A stretch of 64,000 bases of DNA. Source: Peribacillus frigoritolerans. GTDB lineage: Bacteria; Bacillota; Bacilli; Bacillales; DSM-1321. Under the pieces are notes generated by a model. It had not been told where the DNA came from. It did no database searches and was given only the letters and a program-made list of their open reading frames with translations. Below, piece after piece: positions 7,905 through 17,626 of the stretch (within the stretch, counting starts at the first letter, position 1; each line of letters begins with the position of its first letter). The stretch spans positions 146,015 through 210,014 of the forward strand of contig NZ_JAUUTW010000007.1 in NCBI RefSeq assembly GCF_030676415.1, given 5' to 3'. The position numbers and the translations under genes were made by a program.

Positions 7905-9449
7905 TCAGTTTTGCAGTACATGGTTTTTCAAGGAGCGGCGTAATATTTTACCAGTCGCATTTTTTGGAAGTTCATCCAAAAACTCAATTTTTGCCGGCAC
8001 CTTATATTTGGCCAAGTATTCCAGGCAATAGGCAAGCAGTTCTTCCTCGGTCAATGCATTATTTTTCTTTACCACAAAGCATTTAACCACTTCTCCTTGA
8101 TTGGGATCGGGAACGCCTATGGCTGCTGCCTCAACTACTTCTGGATGGGCATACAGAACCTCCTCCACTTCACGTGGATAGACATTATAGCCACCGACGA
8201 TGATAAGCTCCTTTTTACGATCTACAATGAAAAAATAGCCTTCATCATCCACCCTGGCTAAATCGCCTGTATATAACCAGCCATTTTTCAAGACAGCGGC
8301 TGATTCTTCAGGCATTTCATAATAACCCTTCATTACATTCGGACCTCTGACAATCAATTCCCCTACCCCATTGATCGGCACTTCTTCTCCAAGCTCATTG
8401 ACCACTTTGTTTTCCACCCTAAGAATGGAGGTTCCGATGGACCCCGCCTTCCTTGGACGATCCAAAGGGTTGAAGCAGGTAACAGGGGATGCTTCGGATA
8501 AGCCATATCCTTCTGAAACCCTGACATTAAATTTCCGCTCGAATGATTCAAGCAGGGACACTGGCATGGCGGATCCGCCCGATATGCATATCCGCAACGA
8601 CTTCAAAGCATCTTCTTTCGCATCTGGATATTGGAAAAGAAAGTTATACATCGTAGGCACTCCAGCAAAAACGGTTGCATCGTATTTTTTGATTTGCCTG
8701 AATATTTCCTTTGGACTGAATTGCGGGACAATTAAAAGCGTACCTCCGCTTATCAATGGGGCATTCACAACTACCGTTAAACTGAAAACATGGAACATTG
8801 GCAATGTCGTAATGACACGGTCATTTTCCGTGATTTTTAAATATTCACCAACATCATGTGCATTGGAAAATATATTGGTATGTGTAAGCATGGCCCCCTT
8901 TGGTTTCCCCGTTGTCCCGGAAGTATAGAGTATGATTGCCGTATCTTCAGGATCCAGTTCTGGACCTTTAAAGCCGTCATCCCCCGATTCGATCATTTTT
9001 GTAAACGATTTCATTTTTGGGTAGATGTTAAATTTGCTTATATCCCCATTATCCGGCTGCGTTTCACAAATTACATATTGTTCTACGCTTGAGAGGATCG
9101 GGTCCATTTTCTCTAGTAAGGGTAAAAGCTTATCTAATGCCACAACAACCTTTACATCGCCATTATTCAGGATGTAACCAATCTCGTCAGGTGTGTAAAT
9201 TGGATTGACGGGAATTACGGTCGCCCCTGCTCGCATAGCTCCATACAACGAAATGATGAAATGTGGAGAGTTTCCCAATAACAGGGCAACGTTATCACCG
9301 TTTGAAACACCAAGCCTATGTAATTCGTCTGCGAACTTCGTCACGGCTTTATCCAATTCCCCATATGAAGTGGATTGATCCATAAAGTAGTATGCTGGCT
9401 TATCAGCCTTTTTTAAAGCCATTTGATGAAGCTGTTCAGATAAATTCAT
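7905..9449 (-). CDS. lcfB: Long-chain fatty-acid--CoA ligase LcfB
   Basis: ANL-superfamily adenylating enzyme that activates long-chain fatty acids to acyl-CoA for beta-oxidation. The start at 9449 (MNLSEQL) follows the ribosome site GGGGAGGGAGAA, giving 514 residues, like B. subtilis LcfB/YhfL. Motifs: the P-loop LYTSGTTGKPKGAM in the first half, YGLSEASP, the WLYTGDLARVDDEGYFFIVD hinge, and the catalytic lysine region LPKNATGKILRR near the C-terminus. A perfect 8-4-8 palindrome of FadR type lies directly upstream (9474-9493), so repression by FadR relieved by long-chain acyl-CoA is expected. It is followed by its own terminator. Confidence 0.93.
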   Translation of the reverse strand: MNLSEQLHQMALKKADKPAYYFMDQSTSYGELDKAVTKFADELHRLGVSNGDNVALLLGNSPHFIISLYGAMRAGATVIPVNPIYTPDEIGYILNNGDVKVVVALDKLLPLLEKMDPILSSVEQYVICETQPDNGDISKFNIYPKMKSFTKMIESGDDGFKGPELDPEDTAIILYTSGTTGKPKGAMLTHTNIFSNAHDVGEYLKITENDRVITTLPMFHVFSLTVVVNAPLISGGTLLIVPQFSPKEIFRQIKKYDATVFAGVPTMYNFLFQYPDAKEDALKSLRICISGGSAMPVSLLESFERKFNVRVSEGYGLSEASPVTCFNPLDRPRKAGSIGTSILRVENKVVNELGEEVPINGVGELIVRGPNVMKGYYEMPEESAAVLKNGWLYTGDLARVDDEGYFFIVDRKKELIIVGGYNVYPREVEEVLYAHPEVVEAAAIGVPDPNQGEVVKCFVVKKNNALTEEELLAYCLEYLAKYKVPAKIEFLDELPKNATGKILRRSLKNHVLQN

Positions 9450-9473
9450 CTTTCTCCCTCCCCTGCAAATAGC

Positions 9474-9493
9474 ATGAATGAACAATCATTCAT
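9474..9493. promoter_or_regulatory. FadR operator upstream of lcfB
   Basis: ATGAATGA-N4-TCATTCAT is a perfect inverted repeat 25 bases upstream of the lcfB start codon. It matches the B. subtilis FadR (YsiA) consensus as I remember it, and lcfB is a known FadR target there. Confidence 0.88.
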
Positions 9494-9590
9494 TTTTATG
9501 GTAAACTAAATACATTTTCATTATATTAAAAGAAAGCAATCACAGCAACAATTTTATCCATATTCAAGAAATTACTGCCATTATTAGCAC

Positions 9591-9622
9591 AAAAGCCGTC
9601 CTATTATGTCGGGACGGCTTTT
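9591..9622 (-). terminator. Terminator of lplJ
   Basis: Stem AAAAGCCGTCC with GGGACGGCTTTT, T-run on the minus strand, just after the lplJ stop. Confidence 0.85.
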
Positions 9623-9627
9623 CTGGC

Positions 9628-10617
9628 TTAATATATTAAAGCCAATATTTCTTCTTTCGTTACATTGCCAAAATAATGACGAACATCAATTTCATCTAGT
9701 ACACTGCCGATTGCTTCCTTTTCATAGCGTGTTCCAGTAAGCTTTTGTTCAATATCCGCAATCTCTCCGACCCCGAAGAAATCACCGTAGATTTTACAAT
9801 TCTCAATGATTCCCCTGTTCACTTCAAGGCGGATGTCAACAGATCCCACAGCGAATCTATGTGAGTTTTGCAAGTTGAATTTAGGTGATTTTCCGTAATT
9901 CCACTCCCAGTTTTGATATCTTTCTTCCGAGATTTTGTGAATTTTCTCCCAATCCATCTCCGTTAAAACATACTCTGTAACCTTTCCGCTATCTTTGAAA
10001 ATATTTTGCAGAAGGAATGAACGGAACTCTTCAACAGACATCGGTTCTTTTAAGAAATCAGCGATATTACCGACACGGCTTCTTATCGATTTAATCCCTT
10101 TGGACTCGATTTTATCTTTTTTCACTTTTAAAGCGGATACAATGTGATCCATTTCTGATTGAAACAGCAATGTCCCATGACTGAACATTCTGCCCTTCGT
10201 TGAAAACATCGCGTTTCCCGAGATTTTCTTTCCTTCAGCAAGAATATCGTTACGACCGCTCAATTCAGCATGTATTCCAAGTTTCTCAAGCGTTTCCACG
10301 ACAGGCTGGGTAAATTTCTTGAAATTATGGAAACTATCCCCATCATCCCTCGTAATGAAACTGAAATTGAGATTCCCTAGGTCATGATAAACCGCTCCAC
10401 CCCCGGAAAGGCGGCGAACAACTGTAATGCCATTTTCATCTACATAATCGGCATTGATTTCTTCAATCGTATTTTGATTCCTACCTATGATGATTGAAGG
10501 ACGATTAATATAAAATAGAAGATAGGTTTCATCTATATTTAAATGTTTAAGCGCATATTCTTCGATGGCCAGGTTAATTCTTGGATCTGTAATTCCCTTA
10601 TTATCTATAAAAAGCAC
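9628..10617 (-). CDS. lplJ: Lipoate--protein ligase LplJ
   Basis: Attaches free lipoate, through lipoyl-AMP, to lipoyl domains of 2-oxoacid dehydrogenases and GcvH. The product has 329 residues, starting at GTG 10617 behind AAGGAGGAACACC. Diagnostic motifs: RRLSGGGAVYHD at 68-79 and the lysine loop AEGKKISGNAM around 128-138, with the accessory C-terminal domain of LplA-type ligases from about 250. Length and N-terminus (MLFIDN) match B. subtilis LplJ. It is transcribed in the same direction as yhfI, 41 bases downstream of it, so they may form an operon. Confidence 0.93.
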   Translation of the reverse strand: MLFIDNKGITDPRINLAIEEYALKHLNIDETYLLFYINRPSIIIGRNQNTIEEINADYVDENGITVVRRLSGGGAVYHDLGNLNFSFITRDDGDSFHNFKKFTQPVVETLEKLGIHAELSGRNDILAEGKKISGNAMFSTKGRMFSHGTLLFQSEMDHIVSALKVKKDKIESKGIKSIRSRVGNIADFLKEPMSVEEFRSFLLQNIFKDSGKVTEYVLTEMDWEKIHKISEERYQNWEWNYGKSPKFNLQNSHRFAVGSVDIRLEVNRGIIENCKIYGDFFGVGEIADIEQKLTGTRYEKEAIGSVLDEIDVRHYFGNVTKEEILALIY

Positions 10618-10658
10618 AGGTGTTCCTCCTTGTAGACTTCATATCACTGATGTTTCAT

Positions 10659-11393
10659 TTATAGTTGGAATTCGAGATTGGTTTTAGCTACAGCTATTTC
10701 CCTTTTGAATACCTCGGATGCTTCTTTTTTCAGTTGATCAAGATTCCCATAATGAGGGAGATGAGTTAACAGCAAAAGCTGGACGTCTGCCTTTTCTGCT
10801 AGCATGCCCGCTTCTCTTGCCGTCATATGCCCCGCCTTTGAACCATCCATATCACTGTAAAAATTACTTTCACATAATAAAACATTTGCGTCTTTAGCGA
10901 AATCTGCAAGCTCATCCATATATGAACTGTCACCTGTGTAAACTATTGAATGATTTTCAGCTTCAATCTTCATTGCAAAACAAGGGACTGGATGTTTTGT
11001 TTTCATGAATGTAAATTTACACGGGCCAATGGTCAAGGGTTGATCAGCAGAGTAGGCTATCCCCTTTGTCACGTCTTTATAAGTTAACTTACCAAATTCG
11101 ACTTCGTCCAAATCATGACCATAAATAGGAATGGTCCTTTTTTCGCTGCCCAATATCTGCTGTATGAACGCAGCGTGCTGCAGGACACCAATATCCGCTA
11201 CATGATCCGGATGATAGTGGGACAATACAACTGCACCAAGATCCTCCGGCTTCATATGGTTTTGCAGCTGTGATAGAACACCGCTGCCACAATCAAGCAG
11301 AATGCGAAAATCTTCATATTCAAGCAAATAGCCGGAACTTGCCTCATTTTTAGCTGGATAACCGCCCCAGCAGCCAATTACGGTGATTTTCAT
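10659..11393 (-). CDS. yhfI: Metallo-beta-lactamase-fold hydrolase YhfI
   Basis: Product of 244 residues from the ATG at 11393, chosen because AAGGAGTG sits 8 bases upstream; longer upstream frames lack one. The zinc motif LSHYHPDHVAD (HxHxDH) lies near residue 60, with later ligands in KTKHPVPC, YTGDSSYM and LLLTHLPHYG. The fold and the lack of extra domains resemble RNase Z-like or small-molecule esterase members of the family; the substrate is unknown. It precedes lplJ on the same strand, as in B. subtilis. Confidence 0.85.
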   Translation of the reverse strand: MKITVIGCWGGYPAKNEASSGYLLEYEDFRILLDCGSGVLSQLQNHMKPEDLGAVVLSHYHPDHVADIGVLQHAAFIQQILGSEKRTIPIYGHDLDEVEFGKLTYKDVTKGIAYSADQPLTIGPCKFTFMKTKHPVPCFAMKIEAENHSIVYTGDSSYMDELADFAKDANVLLCESNFYSDMDGSKAGHMTAREAGMLAEKADVQLLLLTHLPHYGNLDQLKKEASEVFKREIAVAKTNLEFQL

Positions 11394-11566
11394 GCTTAGG
11401 CACTCCTTTTTTTCTCTCAATGACTTCCCCATTAATATAAACTATTCTTGCCCTTATTTCACCTTTTTTACTTATGTTATAAAACATTCATTGACATCGC
11501 AAATCTGTTATAATACAATAAAACCATAGAAAAGCGAATAATAAAAAAAACCAGGAGATGATGTTC

Positions 11567-11695
11567 ATGATTCAAAGTAGCGTTGAGTTCTTTAAAAACC
11601 TGCCTCCGAAACAATGCACGGAATGTGGAAAAAAAATTGAAGAACAGCACGAATGTTACGGAAACCACTGTGATCATTGCCTTTCTGGAGAGTAG
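11567..11695 (+). CDS. yhfH: YhfH-family small cysteine-rich protein
   Basis: Product of 42 residues with ATG at 11567 behind CAGGAGATGATG. It has CTEC near residue 17 and a second cluster CYGNHCDHC near 31-39, an arrangement that could bind one zinc ion like a rubredoxin-type knuckle. YhfH-like proteins are short orphan proteins of Bacillus; no function is known to me. The position between yhfI and yhgD agrees with B. subtilis. A strong terminator follows at 11782-11820. Confidence 0.8.
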   Translation: MIQSSVEFFKNLPPKQCTECGKKIEEQHECYGNHCDHCLSGE

Positions 11696-11781
11696 TAGTC
11701 TTGTGTTTCACCATCCACTTCCCAAATAGCAGGATGATTTCATATAAGGTTCGGTTTCACAGCTGGAAAACATCCCCAATA

Positions 11782-11820
11782 AAAAGAAGAGATACCGATG
11801 ATTGGTATCTCTTCTTTTTT
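11782..11820. terminator. Bidirectional terminator between yhfH and yhgD
   Basis: Stem AAAGAAGAGATACC with its complement and T-runs in both directions. Confidence 0.85.
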
Positions 11821-11859
11821 TATTGGGATTCATTGCCTTTCAGCAAAAAAATAGAATTA

Positions 11860-12435
11860 TCACGTAACGGATAATCCTTTGAACAAATATATTTTAAATA
11901 ATTCAGCAATTTCCGCTTTCTCTAATGGGTCATGGTTCCTTTCCCAATCAAAAATCAGGGCAAGGTACATCTTTAGCATCAGGAAAGCTGTTATCTCTGG
12001 ATCGCAAGGCTGTATATAGCCCTTATCAATCGCTATTTTAAGTTTTTCCTTAATGTAGGATACAATGGCTTCTTCCATTTCATTAACCATTTCCTGAACG
12101 GCCGGCGTACCAATTTCCCGCTCTTCCTGAAGAAGTTTTAAAGATAATTGATGTTCCTGCCTGAACTCCAGAATTCGATAAACGGCCCGATGCAGATTTT
12201 CAAAAAAGGAGAGTTGGTCATCCAAAGATTGTTCCGCCTCATATTTCATTTCCTCTATCATCCGCTGAACGATTTCTTTAAACAGCTCTTCTTTATTTTT
12301 ATAAAAGGTATAAATGGTCCCTTTTCCCACATTGGCAATTTTAGCGACTTGATCCATCGTCGTAGCCTTATATCCAAAAAGTGAAAACGACTTGGTCGCG
12401 GCTTCTAAAATTAATTTTTTACGATCAACAGACAT
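11860..12435 (-). CDS. yhgD: TetR-family regulator YhgD
   Basis: The start at 12435 is set by GAGGTGGGAA, giving 191 residues, the length I recall for YhgD. The N-terminal helix-turn-helix of TetR type is clear (TMDQVAKIANVGKGTIYTFY, about residues 25-45). The C-terminal ligand domain is helical without cysteines. In B. subtilis it follows hemEHY; here it follows hemH. A TGAC-N15-GTCA motif between about 12455 and 12477, just upstream, could be an autoregulatory operator, but only its four-base arms are symmetric. The ligand and targets are unknown. Confidence 0.85.
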   Translation of the reverse strand: MSVDRKKLILEAATKSFSLFGYKATTMDQVAKIANVGKGTIYTFYKNKEELFKEIVQRMIEEMKYEAEQSLDDQLSFFENLHRAVYRILEFRQEHQLSLKLLQEEREIGTPAVQEMVNEMEEAIVSYIKEKLKIAIDKGYIQPCDPEITAFLMLKMYLALIFDWERNHDPLEKAEIAELFKIYLFKGLSVT

Positions 12436-12656
12436 TTCCCACCTCAATCCTGACCAAACGGACAAAACAGTCATTATGTTCAACGATATCATACCAAAAA
12501 TTTTCAGTCTTTTCAATTATATTTTCAATTTCTTAGAGAAACAATGGCCATCCTCATTACTGGACAGCCACTTTTTCGAAAACATAATCCAACTTCAAAT
12601 GAAAATATGTAGAGCACATTGCAAGCATGGTTAAACTGGTTTCCTCTATTGACTGA

Positions 12657-13592
12657 TCACTTTTCCTGTAATCTGTTTAAAATGATTGTGGCCAAAGCAT
12701 CGATGAATTCAGGTTTAACATTGGGCATATCCGGCCTATAGTAGCCTGCACCAATCTCTTCCGTCACAACCTTACATTCATAATCGTTATCATAAAGGAC
12801 TTCAAGGTGCTCGGCAACGAAGCCAACAGGAATATAAATGAAAGCTTTATAACCTTTTGCTTGATGAAGATCTCTGGTTAAATCCTGTACATCAGGTCCC
12901 AGCCATGGTTCAGGTGTTTGTCCAGCGCTTTGCCAGCCTACTGCATAATTGGTAACCCCTGCGCCTTGAGCAATCATGTCTGCCGTTTCTTTCAGTTGAT
13001 TTGGATACGGATCTCCTGATTGCAAGATTTTTTCAGGGAGGCTATGTGCCGACACAATCAAAGCGAAATTATCGCGTTCTTCCGAGGTCATTTTCCCGAT
13101 TACTTCTTTTACTTGGTCTACCCAATATTGAATGAATTTTGGCTCATCATACCAACTTTCAACGGAAGTGATGGTCAGTTCCCCCAATTTAGCGGCTTCA
13201 TCCTGGGCACGTCCATTATAAGACTTCACGCTGAATGTTGAAAAATGCGGTGCCAATACTATACTGACCGCTTCTTTGATTCCATCTTCATGCATTTGTT
13301 TCACTGCGTCTTCAACAAAAGGTTCAATATGTTTCAGTCCAAGATATGCCTTGAATTCAACTTCCTCCTGAACGGAATTCAATTTCTTTTCAAGGGCTTC
13401 AGCTTGTCCTTCCGTTATTTTTGCAAGCGGGGATAATCCACCGATCGCTTCATATCTGCCTTTTAGGTCGGCAATCAATTCGTCGCTTGGCCGTCTCCCA
13501 TGACGAATATGTGTATAATATCTTTCAATATCCTCTTCAGTGTATGGAGTACCATAAGCCATGACTAAAAGGCCCATTTTTTTTCTTGACAT
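12657..13592 (-). CDS. hemH: Coproporphyrin/protoporphyrin ferrochelatase
   Basis: Inserts Fe2+ into the porphyrin ring; in Gram-positive bacteria the substrate is coproporphyrin III (CpfC). Product of 311 residues. The catalytic His lies in [12 protein letters not shown] (about 182) and the metal-site Glu in [15 protein letters not shown] (about 264), as in the monomeric Bacillus enzyme without an iron-sulphur cluster. It follows hemE by 78 bases on the same strand. An inverted repeat at 12545-12570 may terminate the transcript. The usual third gene, hemY, does not follow. Confidence 0.93.
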   Translation of the reverse strand: MSRKKMGLLVMAYGTPYTEEDIERYYTHIRHGRRPSDELIADLKGRYEAIGGLSPLAKITEGQAEALEKKLNSVQEEVEFKAYLGLKHIEPFVEDAVKQMHEDGIKEAVSIVLAPHFSTFSVKSYNGRAQDEAAKLGELTITSVESWYDEPKFIQYWVDQVKEVIGKMTSEERDNFALIVSAHSLPEKILQSGDPYPNQLKETADMIAQGAGVTNYAVGWQSAGQTPEPWLGPDVQDLTRDLHQAKGYKAFIYIPVGFVAEHLEVLYDNDYECKVVTEEIGAGYYRPDMPNVKPEFIDALATIILNRLQEK

Positions 13593-13670
13593 GAGATTAC
13601 ACCTCTTTTAAAGATTTCGTTCTTTTATTGTGCATCCAATTATGGATTTTTAGCAAATGGTTCGCTCACC

Positions 13671-14714
13671 TTACTTCATTTTTGATGAATATTCATGAAT
13701 GAAAGCGGTCAGCCTCTTCAGTGTTTCCGGGTTTACGGAAGGGAAAACCCCATGTCCAAGATTAAAGATGTAGCCGTCCTGTTCCATGCCCTGATCCAGG
13801 ATCCTTTTCGTCCGTTCTTCTATAACATCCCATGATGATAATAGCAGGGCAGGATCAAGATTACCTTGTACCGTTTTCTGTATTCCCATTTGTCTTGCTT
13901 CTGTAATTGGCAGTCTCCAATCAAGCCCGACTACATCAATCGGAAGATCATTCCACTCAAGTGCCAAGTGACTTGCGCCGACCCCGAACATGATTAGCGG
14001 TACATTTTCTTCACGCAATGAAGAAAAGATACGAGTCATGATCGGCTTGATGAACACGCGGTAATCTTCAACGTTCAAAGCACCCACCCATGAATCAAAG
14101 ATTTGGATGGCTTTAACGCCGGCTTTAATTTGTGATTTGACATAGACGATGATCATATCCGCTAGCTTATCCATTAATGCAAACCAGGCCTTTGGCTCGG
14201 AATACATGAAAGCTTTCGTCTTATTGTAGTTTTTGGATGGGCCGCCCTCAATCATGTATGAAGCAATGGTGAACGGTGCCCCGGAGAAACCGATCAAAGG
14301 AACGGATAATTGTTCCGTGGTCAATAATTTAATCGTGTCCAACACATATGGGATATCTTTCTCTGGGTTCAATTCACCTAATTTTTCAACATCCGTCACC
14401 GATTGGATCGGATTGGATATGACTGGACCGATTCCGGACTTAATCTCAACATCGACACCAATGGCTGGTAGCGGTGTCATTATATCTTTATATAAAATTG
14501 CAGCGTCTACGTCATATTGCTCAACTGGCAATCTAGTCACATAAGCGCATAATTCCGGCTGATGAGTAATCTCAAAAAGGGAATACTTCTCTTTCAATTT
14601 ACGGTATTCCGGCTGTGAACGGCCAGCCTGACGCATATACCAAACAGGCACATGATCCGTTTTCTCTCCTCTTGCAGCTTTTAAAAATGTATCATTCGTA
14701 ATTTCCTTAGACAT
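13671..14714 (-). CDS. hemE: Uroporphyrinogen III decarboxylase
   Basis: Converts uroporphyrinogen III to coproporphyrinogen III by four decarboxylations. The ATG at 14714 follows AAGGTGGAT and gives 347 residues, normal for HemE. The N-terminal signature [16 protein letters not shown] carries the substrate-binding arginines; [17 protein letters not shown] and FNLGHGVFP near the C-terminus are also diagnostic. First gene of the hemE-hemH unit, divergent from hmoB. Confidence 0.95.
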   Translation of the reverse strand: MSKEITNDTFLKAARGEKTDHVPVWYMRQAGRSQPEYRKLKEKYSLFEITHQPELCAYVTRLPVEQYDVDAAILYKDIMTPLPAIGVDVEIKSGIGPVISNPIQSVTDVEKLGELNPEKDIPYVLDTIKLLTTEQLSVPLIGFSGAPFTIASYMIEGGPSKNYNKTKAFMYSEPKAWFALMDKLADMIIVYVKSQIKAGVKAIQIFDSWVGALNVEDYRVFIKPIMTRIFSSLREENVPLIMFGVGASHLALEWNDLPIDVVGLDWRLPITEARQMGIQKTVQGNLDPALLLSSWDVIEERTKRILDQGMEQDGYIFNLGHGVFPSVNPETLKRLTAFIHEYSSKMK

Positions 14715-14977
14715 TAATATCCACCTTTCAAGCAATCACGTTTCTATTTTTATTCATTACCTTCATAGAATATCAGAAGGATGTTGAATTTCAAATCGAA
14801 TCTCCTTAAACTATAGCTTTTTCTATAATAGAAGTATAGCCAACCTATATATTTGTCAGAAAATCGACGTTTTTATAACCGGTATCAAAGCCTATTGGTT
14901 AGATTGAAAATGGTAAAAGCACTATTCATTGGGTAAAATGGGTATACAGGTACTATATAGAAATTGGAGGGGAATTT

Positions 14978-15493
14978 ATGAATGTATTCATCACATCAGG
15001 CACTTACGATTTTTTGAAAATCAAAAAAGATAAGCACCCGAATGAAAAAATATTACTTATGCAAAATCCTGACACTGCAGTACTTTTACATGAAACAACT
15101 GGTAAAACGATCTTCAGCTCTCCACGTAAGTATGAAGTAGTTGATGGGAAAGGAAACCTTCAGGATCATGGGTATGTAGTCATGAACAATATCCCTGTAA
15201 GTGAAGAAGGGAGGCCGGTATTCGAACATCGTTTTAAAAACAGGGCCGGTTTCATTGAAAATGAACCAGGTTTCGTCGCACTTCGAGTACTGCGGCCAAT
15301 CAACTCTGAAACTTATGTAATTCTAACGATTTGGGAGAAACAGGCCGATTTCCTGAACTGGAAGAACTCCAGTTCCTTTCAGAAGGCGCATAACAGCGAC
15401 TCCAAAGCTCCCGTTACGAATTCCAGCCAGAAAATGTTTTCAGGTGAAGCCTATATAACGCAATATACATTGGTGAAGGATTCCGAAGAATAA
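14978..15493 (+). CDS. hmoB: Haem-degrading monooxygenase HmoB (YhgC)
   Basis: Opens haem and releases iron. Product of 171 residues; the C-terminal half is an antibiotic-biosynthesis-monooxygenase ferredoxin-like domain. The IsdG-type residues are present: Asn70 or Asn71 in VVMNNIPV, Trp128 in FLNWKN and His138 in QKAHNS, matching positions I recall for B. subtilis HmoB. The ribosome site is TTGGAGGGG. The gene is divergent from hemE, so haem synthesis and turnover are side by side. A terminator follows at 15511. Confidence 0.88.
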   Translation: MNVFITSGTYDFLKIKKDKHPNEKILLMQNPDTAVLLHETTGKTIFSSPRKYEVVDGKGNLQDHGYVVMNNIPVSEEGRPVFEHRFKNRAGFIENEPGFVALRVLRPINSETYVILTIWEKQADFLNWKNSSSFQKAHNSDSKAPVTNSSQKMFSGEAYITQYTLVKDSEE

Positions 15494-15510
15494 TCCATTC
15501 TTGCTCAATA

Positions 15511-15541
15511 AGAGGCCCATCCTTCAAGGATGGGCCTCTTT
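15511..15541 (+). terminator. Terminator of hmoB
   Basis: Stem AGAGGCCCATCC with GGATGGGCCTCTT. Confidence 0.85.
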
Positions 15542-15647
15542 GAATTCATCGTAATACAGAGCGTTATTTTGGACGGCCCAAAAATCATATAAACCTATAA
15601 CAATCCGACAAATTCCTTCTTTATTTCCGGGGAAATGCAACGGATAT

Positions 15648-16292
15648 TTACATATATTTTATCTGAATCCTTTTTTCAAAGTACTTTAGCCCCAGGAATT
15701 TATACAATTTAAACAAGGTAAAACTATATGCCGCTCCTAATGCAAAACCTGCCAAGATATCAGTTGGAAAATGAACTTTCATAGCGATCCTGCTGACACC
15801 GATAAGCAGAACCAGACAAACGAAACCGATTCCCACTGCCCATTTCAATGAGTTTCCTTTAATTTCTTTCATGATTATATAAGCAACCATACTGAAGAAA
15901 ACAAGGCCCACCATTGCGTGACCACTTGGAAAACTGAAGCCAGCAGTCTCCATCAAATGATTTTCAGGGCGGACTCGTTTAATATGATTTTTTATCCACC
16001 CGTTTAATACATCAGCCCCAGCCATTCCGATAGAAAAGACGGCCATGGTCCAATAATCCTTCTTTATCATCCACAAATATAGAACACATAATAAGCTTCC
16101 AAAACGATGAACTTGGATTTCCCAAGATAGGTAATGGACTTGAAGGAAGTGAAAGAAAATGTATTCTCACCTACGGAAAAAAGGTCCGCAATATATGTAT
16201 CGAACGCTAAAGTCTTCTCACTATGGACTTCATGCATCAAAAAAAAGAATAGCAACAAGCAAAGCAGTAGCAATCCAGGAATATTTAATCAT
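15648..16292 (-). pseudogene. PAP2-family lipid phosphatase, two compensating frameshifts
   Basis: ATG at 16292 follows CGAGGAGAG. The first frame (MIKYSWIATALLVAILFF) ends at a run of eight T near 16228-16240, where one T seems missing. A second frame carries MHEVHSEKTLAFDTYIADLF and SITYLGKSKFIV. Near 16095 the frame returns to that of the start and encodes the phosphatase core: KNHIKRVRPENH, FPSGHAM and SRIAMKVHFPTDILAG, the three PAP2 motifs. Total length 645 bases, 214 residues if repaired. Such enzymes dephosphorylate undecaprenyl-PP or phosphatidyl-phosphates. The homopolymer position makes a sequencing error plausible. Confidence 0.8.
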
Positions 16293-16384
16293 TATATATC
16301 TCTCCTCGAGGTATTTAATTCACTTTGGATTATTCAGAATATGCTATACTATTTACAATTAATCCAATCATTGGGAGGTGCAAA

Positions 16385-17596
16385 ATGATACAGCGATTAC
16401 ACGATCTTCTAGATGGTTCATATGAAGAAATGGTTTCCATCAGACGTTATCTTCATCAACATCCCGAGCTTTCTTTTCAAGAAACCGAAACGGCGGCCTT
16501 CATCGCTGGATATTATGAAAAACTCGGAATCGAACACCGGACGAATGTAGGCGGTAATGGTGTTATTGCCAAGGTCAAAGGCAGTAAGCCTGGTAAAACC
16601 GTAGCATTGCGCGCTGATTTCGACGCCTTACCCATTCAAGATGAAAAAGAAGTTCCCTATAAATCTTCCGTACCCGGGGTAATGCATGCGTGTGGACACG
16701 ATGGCCATACAGCGACACTCCTTGTCCTTGCAAAAAATCTGAATGAACTGAAAGATGAGCTCGAAGGTGAATATATATTTATCCACCAGCATGCTGAAGA
16801 ATATGCTCCAGGAGGCGCCAAACCAATGATTGAGGCTGGCTGCCTTGATGGGGTGGATGTAATTTTCGGCACCCATTTATGGGCTACGGTCCCTACCGGA
16901 ACAGTCCAATACGCTAATGGACCCCTTATGGCTGCTGCCGACCGTTTTGAAATCATCATTCAAGGTCGGGGCGGACATGGAGCCCAGCCACATAAAACCC
17001 GTGATGCAATCGTAGTCGGCTCCCAGCTAGTCATGGCCCTACAGCAAATCGTAAGCCGCCGCCTTAACCCAATAGATTCTGCAGTCATTACCGTTGGTTC
17101 CTTTGTAGCAGATAATGCCTTTAACGTCATTGCAGATAAGGCTAAAATAATCGGGACCGTCCGCACTTTCAAGGAAGATGTCCGTTCATTCATAAGCGAA
17201 GAAATGGAGCGGATTGTTAAAGGAACCTGCCTAGCTGCGGACTGCACCTATGAATATCAATACTTTCAAGGTTATCCCGCTGTTATTCCGCATGTTGAGG
17301 AAACTAAATTCCTCATCGAAAGCACTGAGTCCGTCAAGGAAGTTTTGATTACTGAGGAAATTGACCCAGATATGACAGGTGAAGATTTTTCTTATTATTT
17401 ACAAAATGTAAAAGGTACATTCTTCTTTACAGGGGCCAGGCCAAAAAATGAACATACATATCCGCATCATCATCCTTTATTTGACATTGATGAAAAAGCG
17501 ATGCTCATTGCAGCCAAAATATTAGGCACTGCAGCTGTAACCTATCACAATAAGAAACAATCATCCGAAAAGGTGAATGAATCTTTATTGCGGTAA
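16385..17596 (+). CDS. yhaA: M20-family amidohydrolase YhaA
   Basis: The start at 16385 follows GGGAGGTGC, giving 403 residues. The di-metal amidohydrolase/aminoacylase fold is shown by HACGHDGHTATLL near residue 100, the HAEEYAPGG acid pair near 137, and the dimerisation domain beginning GRGGHGAQPHKTRDA near 197. DMTGEDFSYYL and HPLFDIDEKA complete the C-terminal metal site. It probably removes N-acyl groups from amino acids; the exact substrate is unknown. It is convergent with ecsC. Confidence 0.88.
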   Translation: MIQRLHDLLDGSYEEMVSIRRYLHQHPELSFQETETAAFIAGYYEKLGIEHRTNVGGNGVIAKVKGSKPGKTVALRADFDALPIQDEKEVPYKSSVPGVMHACGHDGHTATLLVLAKNLNELKDELEGEYIFIHQHAEEYAPGGAKPMIEAGCLDGVDVIFGTHLWATVPTGTVQYANGPLMAAADRFEIIIQGRGGHGAQPHKTRDAIVVGSQLVMALQQIVSRRLNPIDSAVITVGSFVADNAFNVIADKAKIIGTVRTFKEDVRSFISEEMERIVKGTCLAADCTYEYQYFQGYPAVIPHVEETKFLIESTESVKEVLITEEIDPDMTGEDFSYYLQNVKGTFFFTGARPKNEHTYPHHHPLFDIDEKAMLIAAKILGTAAVTYHNKKQSSEKVNESLLR

Positions 17597-17601
17597 TGGC
17601 A

Positions 17602-17626
17602 AAGGGACGGGTTATCCCCGTCCCTT
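17602..17626. terminator. Terminator between yhaA and ecsC
   Basis: Stem AAGGGACGGG with CCCGTCCCTT between convergent genes. Confidence 0.8.

Noticed and set aside
8371..8928. A 185-codon frame opposite lcfB
   Set aside because: Antisense to conserved LcfB motifs, improbable composition, no start signal.
12436..12516. Longer N-terminus for the TetR regulator
   Set aside because: The upstream extension lacks a ribosome site, while GAGGTGGGAA stands in front of the ATG at 12435 and gives the usual length.
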